26,905 nt of DNA from a virus: positions 1-26,905 of the IMG/VR virus record IMGVR_UViG_3300031857_001139; one strand, given 5' to 3'. Under the pieces are notes generated by a model, which saw only the letters and a program-made list of their open reading frames with translations, ran no database searches and was not told the DNA's origin. Made by a program: the position numbers and the translations under genes. Positions within the stretch are counted from its first letter, which is position 1; each line of letters opens with the position of its first letter. This document shows positions 17,807 through 22,830 of the stretch, one piece after another.

Positions 17807-18697
17807 ATCAAGAAATTGAATATGGTGGTTTAGCATCATTAAGATAAGGCAAGTGATTGTCCCAAAGGAGGTATGCCTACATAACTCCGCTAGAAATAGT
17901 CTATCTAAACAAGCCTGCTCACTACCGTGAGGTAGCGTTCATTGATAAGACCGATGGATGTAACAATGACGCTGGATGTTGTGGAAAGAATTAGTGGCTC
18001 AAGCGCCTGCAAGGGTAACGCAAGTCATTAGAGAGTAACAGGTGGTGCTGACCTCACAACAAAACCAGTCCAGTTAATTGGTATGAGAAAGGGTAGCGTA
18101 TTTGTCCGAGAGGTTGCACTTAAGGGCTCGTATGCAGTTTGAATGGTTTATGGAGGTATGCGAAAGCCGAGACCCGACATGAATCGTGAAAAACGACTGA
18201 TTAGTCCGCAAGACAAAAGGTACGTGGCGTGTTGTATTTTGTAGTCCAAAAGATTATGAAACAACTGAGACAGCACATCACAGTAGGTTCAGTTATAGCA
18301 CAATGGTAGTGCATCTCCCTGTTAAGGAGACGGCTGAGGGTTCAACTCCTTCTAACGTTTAAAAAGCAAAGTCTGTCTCGGTTGTATGTGAAAATCATCT
18401 AATACTTGAGTGGTAACACAATCAAGTCTGACGTAACTCGCAAGGTGAAATCAGTTTATGCAGAAAGTTTCGTAACAGTTTAGCGACTGTGAATGGCTCT
18501 AAAGGTCAACGGGATAGATAGTGTAGAATAGCATACAGCGCCAAGTCTAATGCCTGACTTTAAACGGCGATGTTGATAACATACTAGAATACATAGTAAT
18601 ATGGTTTTAGTGGAAATCAGAAGAAAGCAGTCTCGCAAGGATTGTAATAATGTCTGAAGTGTTATTCGGTAAGCATGTATTCTCAGTGCTCCAATAT
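17807..18697 (+). ncRNA. giant structured noncoding RNA (GOLLD-like candidate)
   Basis: About 890 nt with no credible gene on either strand, its own promoter, and its 3' end set by tRNA-Gly. Visible helices: 17828-17833 with 17905-17910; GGAG-GTA-tgcc-TAC-CTCC at 17867-17888; CTACC-GTGA-GGTAG at 17922-17935; 17935-17944 with 17964-17972; 17978-17983 with 18055-18060 enclosing 17995-17999 with 18023-18027 and a GCAA tetraloop hairpin (18003-18021); 18084-type small hairpins near 18184-18206; 18261-18273 with 18373-18385 enclosing a tRNA-Asn-like domain; ACTTGA-GTG-GTAA-CAC-TCAAGT at 18404-18427; 18539-18569; and 18586-18594 with 18675-18683. Several GNRA loops and an asymmetric internal loop are hallmarks of large ornate RNAs. 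Length, phage origin, nearby tRNAs and the embedded tRNA recall GOLLD RNA; ROOL or a new class are alternatives. Confidence 0.75.
18289..18360 (+). tRNA. embedded tRNA-Asn-like domain (GUU), defective acceptor
   Basis: D arm (GCAC...GTGC), anticodon arm with loop CTGTTAA and T arm (GAGGG TTCAACT CCTTC) are canonical for tRNA-Asn. Only four acceptor pairs form (GTTA with TAAC, positions 4-7); positions 1-3 cannot pair and no CCA follows. A 13-bp helix (18261-18273 with 18373-18385) closes around it. It is therefore more likely a domain of the large RNA than a free tRNA. Confidence 0.7.
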
Positions 18698-18772
18698 GCG
18701 GGTATGGTGCTAGTGGTAACACAAGACCTTGCCAAGGTTTAGTTGTGGGTTCGATTCCCACTACCCGCTCCA
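18698..18772 (+). tRNA. tRNA-Gly (GCC)
   Basis: A 75-nt cloverleaf, anticodon GCC in loop TTGCCAA, perfect acceptor, encoded CCA. RNase P cleavage at its 5' end would release the large RNA. Confidence 0.93.
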
Positions 18773-18890
18773 TATAAAAACATTTTTGACGAACATTGGA
18801 CGCCATGTTGCGGAAAATGTTCGGTCACCTGGCAGTGGCGAAAGATTCTTTGTGCCAGCATTGAATTGATATTGAAAGTGTTTCTATATG
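18771..18890 (+). ncRNA. stem-closed RNA element 5
   Basis: 18771-18787 pairs with 18874-18890 (17 positions, one A-C mismatch, two G-U). Inside are a 7-bp stem (18791-18797 with 18816-18822) and a 6-bp stem (18829-18834 with 18853-18858). It begins in the CCA of tRNA-Gly and ends 5 nt before the next tRNA. The 5' arm is similar in sequence to that of element 4 (CATATAAAAACAT in both). Confidence 0.58.
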
Positions 18891-18895
18891 TTTTT

Positions 18896-18969
18896 GCGGG
18901 ATTAGTTTAATGGTAAAACTGTAGATTTCCAATCTTCCGTCATCGGTTCGATTCCGATATTCCGCTCCA
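18896..18969 (+). tRNA. tRNA-Gly (UCC)
   Basis: A 74-nt cloverleaf, anticodon TCC in loop TTTCCAA, acceptor paired with one G-U, encoded CCA. Confidence 0.92.
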
Positions 18970-18977
18970 GATTTTAT

Positions 18978-19052
18978 GCAGGTGTTAGTTTAGTGGTAAA
19001 ACCTCGGGTTGTGATTCCGATATCAAGAGTTCAATTCTCTTACGCCTGCCCA
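18978..19052 (+). tRNA. tRNA-His (GUG)
   Basis: A 75-nt gene, anticodon GTG in loop TTGTGAT. The extra G at -1 opposite C73 is present in the gene, the hallmark of tRNA-His. Encoded CCA. Confidence 0.93.
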
Positions 19053-19058
19053 GTATAT

Positions 19059-19133
19059 GCCTCGTTAACTCAGCGGTAGAGTAACTCCTTTACACGGAGA
19101 AGGTCGGCAGTTCAATCCTGTCACGAGGTACCA
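19059..19133 (+). tRNA. tRNA-Val (UAC)
   Basis: A 75-nt cloverleaf, anticodon TAC in loop TTTACAC, acceptor fully paired (G1-U72), encoded CCA. Confidence 0.92.
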
Positions 19134-19140
19134 AGTTTAT

Positions 19141-19221
19141 GGACTTCATGTATTAGCTGGGAAGTACGCCGTGGGATATAATCCTTCGGAGGCGTTGGTT
19201 CGATTCCAACGAAGTCCACCA
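19141..19221 (+). tRNA. aberrant tRNA, 7-bp anticodon stem
   Basis: An 81-nt gene with a perfect acceptor (GGACTTC with GAAGTCC), D arm, T arm and encoded CCA, so the body is intact. The anticodon stem fits best as 7 bp (CCGTGGG with CCTTCGG, one U-U mismatch) closing loop ATATAAT. Read literally the anticodon is ATA, which is not used for Tyr in bacteria. Decoding ability is doubtful. Confidence 0.6.
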
Positions 19222-19227
19222 AGTTTT

Positions 19228-19298
19228 GTCCCAGACTGTTGTTGCGAGTCGGATTTGAAGCCGAACGTAGACAGGTTCGATTCCTGTTAGGGGCGCCA
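19228..19298 (+). tRNA. aberrant short tRNA, ambiguous anticodon
   Basis: A 71-nt gene with CCA, T arm and a mostly paired acceptor. Only 13 nt lie between acceptor and anticodon stem, too few for a normal D arm. The anticodon stem has 4 bp around an 8-nt loop (ATTTGAAG), readable as GAA (Phe) or TTG (Gln). A normal tRNA-Phe exists at 19840, so this copy may be degenerate. Confidence 0.55.
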
Positions 19299-19303
19299 AG
19301 TTT

Positions 19304-19402
19304 TGCGTTATAGTATAGTGGTTAGTACGCAAGGGCCCACACGATTAAAATTGTATGGTGGGAGTTGCCAGTGAAACGATGGTTCGATTCCATCTAACGC
19401 AA
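19304..19402 (+). tRNA. tRNA-like gene with enlarged anticodon arm
   Basis: Acceptor (7 of 7), D arm and T arm are well formed, but a long compound hairpin (GCAA...TTGC, then CCCAC...GTGGG, then ACGAT-TAAA-ATTGT) replaces the normal 17-nt anticodon arm. No CCA is encoded. It could be a pseudogene, an intron-bearing tRNA or a decoy. Confidence 0.5.
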
Positions 19403-19415
19403 TTAAGTTTTGTAA

Positions 19416-19509
19416 GTGTCAGCAAGAGAAGTCACGCTATACAACAATATTCTAGAGTATTGGTGATTGTATAGTAAAAGGAGATGGGTTCAACTCCCAC
19501 CTGGGCACG
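19416..19509 (+). tRNA. tRNA-like gene with enlarged anticodon arm
   Basis: A T arm (GGG TTCAACT CCC) and a mostly paired acceptor flank an unusual arm with a perfect 8-bp stem (19437-19444 with 19467-19474) and inside it a 6-bp stem (19445-19450 with 19457-19462). No standard D arm or anticodon loop and no CCA. It is adjacent to, and built like, the previous aberrant gene. Confidence 0.42.
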
Positions 19510-19627
19510 TAGTGTCCAAGGGCAGAAGGTTGCTATCTGGATGAATCCCAAGTGACGTACCAAAATCCCAGCCGGCTTTAGCGTATAGGGTGAATGGTTG
19601 CTATAATATAGGGAGCAACTACTTACA

Positions 19628-19759
19628 AATTCATATTGAAACACATTCATCATTGGTTGTTAGGAATACAGGATTGATAATCTTGACCTACACAACGAAG
19701 TAGCTTAATCAGCACGATGAAAAAACCCCTGACGTTGAGAATGTGTTTCAATATGAATT
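19628..19759 (+). ncRNA. stem-closed RNA element 6 (21-bp perfect stem)
   Basis: 19628-19648 is perfectly complementary to 19739-19759. The 90-nt interior contains an anticodon-arm-like hairpin (CAGGA-TTGATAA-TCTTG, which would read GAU), a CTAC...GTAG helix and a D-arm-like TAGCTTAATCAGC. No reading frame. Upstream, 19510-19627 holds only a 6-bp hairpin (GTTGCT...AGCAAC) and no gene. Confidence 0.62.
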
Positions 19760-19764
19760 ATTAT

Positions 19765-19838
19765 GCTCTTATAGTTAAGTGGTATAACACGTCCTTGGTA
19801 AGGACGAATTCTGAGTTCAATTCTCGGTGAGAGCACCA
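19765..19838 (+). tRNA. tRNA-Thr (GGU)
   Basis: A 74-nt cloverleaf, anticodon GGT in loop TTGGTAA, all stems paired, encoded CCA. Confidence 0.93.
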
Positions 19839-19839
19839 T

Positions 19840-19915
19840 GCCTCTTAAGCTAATCTGGTGAAAGCACTGGACTGAAAATCCAGGGAGTCTGGTTCGAAAC
19901 CAGAAAGAGGCACCA
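19840..19915 (+). tRNA. tRNA-Phe (GAA)
   Basis: A 76-nt cloverleaf, anticodon GAA in loop CTGAAAA, perfect acceptor and anticodon stems, encoded CCA. Confidence 0.93.
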
Positions 19916-19920
19916 AACAT

Positions 19921-19997
19921 GCGGATGTAGCCGAATAGGTATAGGCAATGGACTTAAAATCCATAATCTGTGGGTTCAAGTCCCACCATCCGTACCA
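19921..19997 (+). tRNA. tRNA-Leu (UAA), short variable arm
   Basis: A 77-nt gene, anticodon TAA in loop CTTAAAA, perfect stems (G1-U72), encoded CCA. The variable region is about 5 nt (AATCT) instead of a long arm. Confidence 0.88.
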
Positions 19998-19999
19998 AT

Positions 20000-20076
20000 G
20001 CCCCGGTGACGAAATTGGTAAACGTGTCTCTCTCAAAAGGAGAATTCTGAGGGTTCAAGTCCCTCCTGGGGTACCA
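20000..20076 (+). tRNA. tRNA-Leu (CAA), short variable arm
   Basis: A 77-nt gene, anticodon CAA in loop CTCAAAA, acceptor fully paired with wobble, encoded CCA, variable region about 5 nt (ATTCT). Confidence 0.88.
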
Positions 20077-20080
20077 AATA

Positions 20081-20096
20081 TAAACTCTACAAATTT
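20081..20096 (+). repeat. inverted copy of the boxA-leader tail
   Basis: These 16 nt are the exact reverse complement of 13492-13507 and 14314-14329, which follow the boxA cores. They lie between tRNA-Leu(CAA) and tRNA-Arg(UCU) and could pair with the leader across the whole array. Confidence 0.7.
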
Positions 20097-20098
20097 AT

Positions 20099-20173
20099 CT
20101 GGCGTTAGTATAATGGATAATACAGTAGGCTTCTACCCTTCTGATGGGAGTTCGATTCTCTCACGCCGGACCA
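20099..20173 (+). tRNA. tRNA-Arg (UCU)
   Basis: A 75-nt cloverleaf, anticodon TCT in loop CTTCTAC, acceptor fully paired, encoded CCA. Its last 13 nt are antisense to the 3' end of the peptidase gene. Confidence 0.92.
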
Positions 20174-20886
20174 TATCTTTTAACAAGAAACTCAGCCTCG
20201 GGTATTCTTGTTTTTGTGTTCTTACTGCCAAGAACAACAACAATCCTTTTACCAATATTCGTATTCATCAACATCACAATACATCCGCCTGATGCTCTGA
20301 TGTATCCTGTTTTACTTACAATCGTATTGTGTTCTCTGCCAATGATTGGATTGGTATTGTGAAACACCAACCACTTCTTCTTCACTTTTATTTTAACTTC
20401 ACTAAGACCGCTTGCCTCAACTATCTCTGGGTACTTCTTAGCCTCAGATACAAGAGTAATTAATTCTTCCGCGGTGCTTACATTGAATACACTTAAACCA
20501 GTTGGCTCAATGAATTTGGTTTGTGTAAGTCCTAATGATTTTGCTTTTTGATTCATAGCGTACACACACGCATGTGCGCCTGCGGGATAATAACGACATA
20601 AATCTTTAGCCGCTTGATTGTCCGATTTGACCAATGCAAGCTGAATCAATTCTTTTCTTGTGTATGGTTTTAATTCATTCAAATTTTGTTTAGCATCTAA
20701 TACGACCATTGCAGTCATAAGTTTAGTGATGCTTGCTATTGAACGAATCTCTTTGGTATTTTCACCCGATAGTATCTTACCATCTTCATTTGCTATTAAC
20801 CAACTCTGTGCGGTAACTGTACTTGCCCAACAATTAATGGTAAGTGCAGTAAACAAAAAAGTAAAAAACTTTTGTATGTGTGTCAT
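20161..20886 (-). CDS. S11 D-Ala-D-Ala peptidase (PBP7-like), secreted
   Basis: Encodes 241 aa. Residues 1-26 are a signal peptide (basic start, hydrophobic core, ASTVTA/Q-like cleavage region). The three penicillin-binding-protein motifs are intact: S52-I-T-K55 with nucleophile Ser and Lys, S88-D-N90, and K192-T-G194. Length and spacing fit low-molecular-mass PBPs of peptidase family S11 such as PbpG, which cut D-Ala-D-Ala termini or cross-links of peptidoglycan in the periplasm. It could trim the wall during lysis or protect the infected cell. AAAGG lies upstream of the start. It is last in the minus-strand cluster. Confidence 0.9.
   Translation of the reverse strand: MTHIQKFFTFLFTALTINCWASTVTAQSWLIANEDGKILSGENTKEIRSIASITKLMTAMVVLDAKQNLNELKPYTRKELIQLALVKSDNQAAKDLCRYYPAGAHACVYAMNQKAKSLGLTQTKFIEPTGLSVFNVSTAEELITLVSEAKKYPEIVEASGLSEVKIKVKKKWLVFHNTNPIIGREHNTIVSKTGYIRASGGCIVMLMNTNIGKRIVVVLGSKNTKTRIPEAEFLVKRYGPA
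20182..20225 (+). terminator. terminator of the tRNA array
   Basis: An 8-bp stem (20182-20189 with 20215-20222) with a 25-nt loop and a run of five T follows the last tRNA by 9 nt. It lies inside the 3' end of the convergent peptidase gene. Confidence 0.65.
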
Positions 20887-20907
20887 AGTAGCCTTTGTGT
20901 GTGTTCA

Positions 20908-21219
20908 TTATTTATTCTCTTTTATCTGTTCTGTTATCATCTTAGAACAGGTTGCACCTTTATAAAAGTGTGTGTGGAAAACTCTTTGTTTGCTTGGGCT
21001 GTCACAAGTGTATTCGCAAACCTTTAAGTCATTTTGAATTTTTTCATTTGTCAAATTACATTTAGCCGTTATCACTTGATACGGCTTTTCTTTTTTGGCC
21101 ATTTGCGCTTGAATTGTTATCGGCACATTCAAGTTAATGTTTACAGTATCTGGTACCATAGGCGCAAGTATGGTGACGGCTGTACCGACACCAATTAAGA
21201 CTTTTTGGTATTTGTTCAT
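20908..21219 (-). CDS. small exported or membrane-anchored Cys-rich protein
   Basis: Encodes 103 aa. A hydrophobic stretch (about 8-24, VLIGVGTAVTILAPMV) after a short basic start is a signal or anchor. The mature part has four Cys (AKCNLTN, VCEYTC, GATC), likely disulphide-bonded in the periplasm. It starts within the stop of the 48-aa gene. No family recognised; co-location with a periplasmic peptidase suggests an envelope role. Confidence 0.72.
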   Translation of the reverse strand: MNKYQKVLIGVGTAVTILAPMVPDTVNINLNVPITIQAQMAKKEKPYQVITAKCNLTNEKIQNDLKVCEYTCDSPSKQRVFHTHFYKGATCSKMITEQIKENK

Positions 21220-21362
21220 CTATAGTCTTTGGTATACCACCAGACAAAACTCATTAGTCCTATTGCAATCAATAAAAGGAATACGTAAAAAAAGAGAATG
21301 AATTTACCGAAGCCAACCCTATCAAATACCCATTCTAAAAATGTGTACTTATTTTTCTTCAT
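21216..21362 (-). CDS. 48-aa membrane protein
   Basis: A complete minus-strand frame with ATG at 21362, overlapping the end of the upstream coiled-coil gene by 14 bp and the start of the next by 4 bp. One long hydrophobic helix (GKFILFFYVFLLLIAIGLMSFVWW) lies between charged ends. It could be a holin-like or adaptor peptide, but nothing proves this. Confidence 0.65.
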   Translation of the reverse strand: MKKNKYTFLEWVFDRVGFGKFILFFYVFLLLIAIGLMSFVWWYTKDYR

Positions 21363-22176
21363 TTGGTGTTATTAGTTTTTTGTTCTGTTCTAAGTTTTTT
21401 TCATCAAGATATCGGATTGCTTCTATTATTTTTTCGTTCCGCAACTTTCTTTCTTTTTCCAATTCTTTCTGATATGTTTTTTGTTCTAATTCTGGCCATC
21501 TCTTTTTCTTGTCGTGATATAACCATGTCCAAAATCCTGCCATTAATATTATGATAAGAATTATACCACCAATCAATGAGATTTCCATTGAAAGATTTTC
21601 CATTCTTCTCTTTCGTTTAGCGGCTCGGATCGCATCTTCTTTTTCTTTTACTTTTCTGGCTACCTTTTGTTCTTCAATAATTTGTCCACGCATTTCTTGG
21701 AATCGTGTCCACAAATCTTTCAGGTCTGCTGGTACATGGTAAATCATTTGCTCACGCAATTCAACTTCCATCTGCTCAAGTCTGGAACGAATAAGAACCC
21801 GTTGCAATGCTCTGCGACTTAGAGACACATCGCCAGTGTAAACCTCTTTGGCTTTCTTTTCTTCTTCATAAAACAATTCTTCAATCTTGTCCATAGCATC
21901 AAAGAATGTTCCCAACTGGTCTCCGATGGTTGACATGATATCATTTGGATCCTTTGATAGGTTTTCCTTTATTTCTTTTTTCTTTTGCTCAAACTGTTGC
22001 TTCTGCTCTTTTGTTGGTGCCTTGCCTTCATGCTGTTTGGAAAACTGTTTGTCCAAATCATCCAAAACGCCCTTTACGTCACCAGCGGCGCTTTTGATAT
22101 CTTTATAGAGTTGGCATCCTTTTTTTACCGCGGCTACGGCGCCATTAGCGAGGGCAAGGAGTGTTAGGGGATCCAT
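21349..22176 (-). CDS. coiled-coil protein with C-terminal membrane helix
   Basis: Encodes 275 aa. The opening MDPLTLLALANGAVAAVKKGCQLYKDI, followed by Lys/Gln-rich coiled coils (about 40-190), resembles a group of uncharacterised proteins in T4-like marine and freshwater phages. A membrane helix occupies about 201-219 (LIGGIILIIILMAGFWTWLY), and the C-terminus is a second charged coiled coil. It may span the inner membrane and organise an envelope complex. First gene of the minus cluster; no clear Shine-Dalgarno site is visible. Confidence 0.75.
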   Translation of the reverse strand: MDPLTLLALANGAVAAVKKGCQLYKDIKSAAGDVKGVLDDLDKQFSKQHEGKAPTKEQKQQFEQKKKEIKENLSKDPNDIMSTIGDQLGTFFDAMDKIEELFYEEEKKAKEVYTGDVSLSRRALQRVLIRSRLEQMEVELREQMIYHVPADLKDLWTRFQEMRGQIIEEQKVARKVKEKEDAIRAAKRKRRMENLSMEISLIGGIILIIILMAGFWTWLYHDKKKRWPELEQKTYQKELEKERKLRNEKIIEAIRYLDEKNLEQNKKLITPNEEK

Positions 22177-22218
22177 TTTTTGTTATTGTTGTTTTTTTAC
22201 TACATAACAAAAAAAGAC

Positions 22219-22247
22219 TTGACATTATTACCTATTTATCGTATACT
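22219..22247 (+). promoter_or_regulatory. promoter with conserved ATAGATTGA leader
   Basis: TTGACA at 22219-22224 and TATACT at 22242-22247, 17-nt spacer, followed by CCATAGATTGAAAAAGGAAC with the ribosome site for 22276. It is divergent from the minus-strand cluster. Confidence 0.85.
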
Positions 22248-22275
22248 CTATCCATAGATTGAAAAAGGAACGAAA

Positions 22276-22473
22276 ATGTCTTGGATTCTAGAAGGTCAAA
22301 AAGTTGCTGGTGAGTACCTTGGTACTCATTCCTTTACCGGTGTCGTTGTTGAGAGCCGTGTTAAATACGGTGGTAAAGTTAGTAATACTATTGTGTTAGA
22401 TACGCCCATTGTGGTGTTTGGTGATATCCGTGAGCGAGTCCTCATGGACACCGAGGAATTAGTACTTTTGTGA
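22276..22473 (+). CDS. small beta-rich protein
   Basis: Encodes 65 aa. Five alternating strands (KVAGEYLGTHSFTGVVVESRVKYGG...NTIVLDTPIVVFGDIRERVLMD) look like a small SH3-type barrel. It stands alone behind a strong promoter and is followed at once by another promoter. Function unknown. Confidence 0.75.
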   Translation: MSWILEGQKVAGEYLGTHSFTGVVVESRVKYGGKVSNTIVLDTPIVVFGDIRERVLMDTEELVLL

Positions 22474-22476
22474 TAC

Positions 22477-22504
22477 TTGACATTTCTACCATTCCTGTTA
22501 TACT
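22477..22504 (+). promoter_or_regulatory. promoter with conserved ATAGATTGA leader
   Basis: TTGACA at 22477-22482 and TATACT at 22499-22504, 16-nt spacer; the leader holds CCTATAGATTGATTGAAAG. Confidence 0.85.
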
Positions 22505-22533
22505 ATACCTATAGATTGATTGAAAGAGCCAAA

Positions 22534-22806
22534 ATGTCCAAGATGATTGAATACACCCTTGAAATTTATAAAGCCGACAAGCGTACCAAAGAAGGTCGCC
22601 GTTTGTGTGCCAAACAAGATTTTGCTCCAGTCACCAAAGATTATATCCAAGAGGTTGCTGAAGGTAAACGTAAACTGGGTTTCATTGTTGAAGTTTTTGA
22701 GACCTATGTCACCCACAAAAACCTGGTGACTGGCAAAGAATTCCAAGAGCGATACGATACACCGTATTTCTGCTTACCCTCCAGTGAATCTTACTGGACA
22801 ATGTAA
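22534..22806 (+). CDS. hypothetical protein
   Basis: Encodes 90 aa from ATG 22534, after the promoter leader; the in-frame start at 22477 is the -35 box. IEYTLEIYKADKRTKEGRRL and KLGFIVEVFETYVTHKNLVTGKEFQERYDTPYFCLPSSESYWTM are a mixed alpha/beta pattern. No family recognised. Confidence 0.72.
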   Translation: MSKMIEYTLEIYKADKRTKEGRRLCAKQDFAPVTKDYIQEVAEGKRKLGFIVEVFETYVTHKNLVTGKEFQERYDTPYFCLPSSESYWTM

Positions 22807-22830
22807 AAATTTTATTAAAGGAGTTTTCAA

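Noticed and set aside
17864-17884. A perfect Shine-Dalgarno-like AAAGGAGGTATG inside the large RNA
   Set aside because: The frame from this ATG stops after three codons, and the same bases form the GGAG-GTA-tgcc-TAC-CTCC hairpin.
18289-18360. Calling the embedded tRNA-Asn a normal tRNA gene
   Set aside because: Three acceptor positions cannot pair, CCA is missing, and a 13-bp helix encloses it.
18480-18806. A 108-codon minus-strand frame over the large RNA and tRNA-Gly
   Set aside because: It is antisense to a tRNA and to paired RNA segments, has no promoter or ribosome site, and its sequence looks like translated tRNA.
13488-20036. Many open frames of 60-93 codons on both strands across the tRNA genes
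   Set aside because: They coincide with tRNA genes and include typical translated-tRNA strings such as GFEPT or CPTRWDSNPQ; they are artefacts of stop-poor tRNA sequence.
13800-20160. Repeated GGTTCGATTC-like 10-mers suggesting a CRISPR or repeat array
   Set aside because: They are T arms of successive tRNAs with irregular spacing and no unique-spacer structure.
22185-22212. An AT-rich inverted repeat (TTTTTTGTTA ... TAACAAAAAA) as a terminator
   Set aside because: It lies upstream of genes on both strands, between divergent units, so it ends no transcript; it may be chance in an AT-only stretch.
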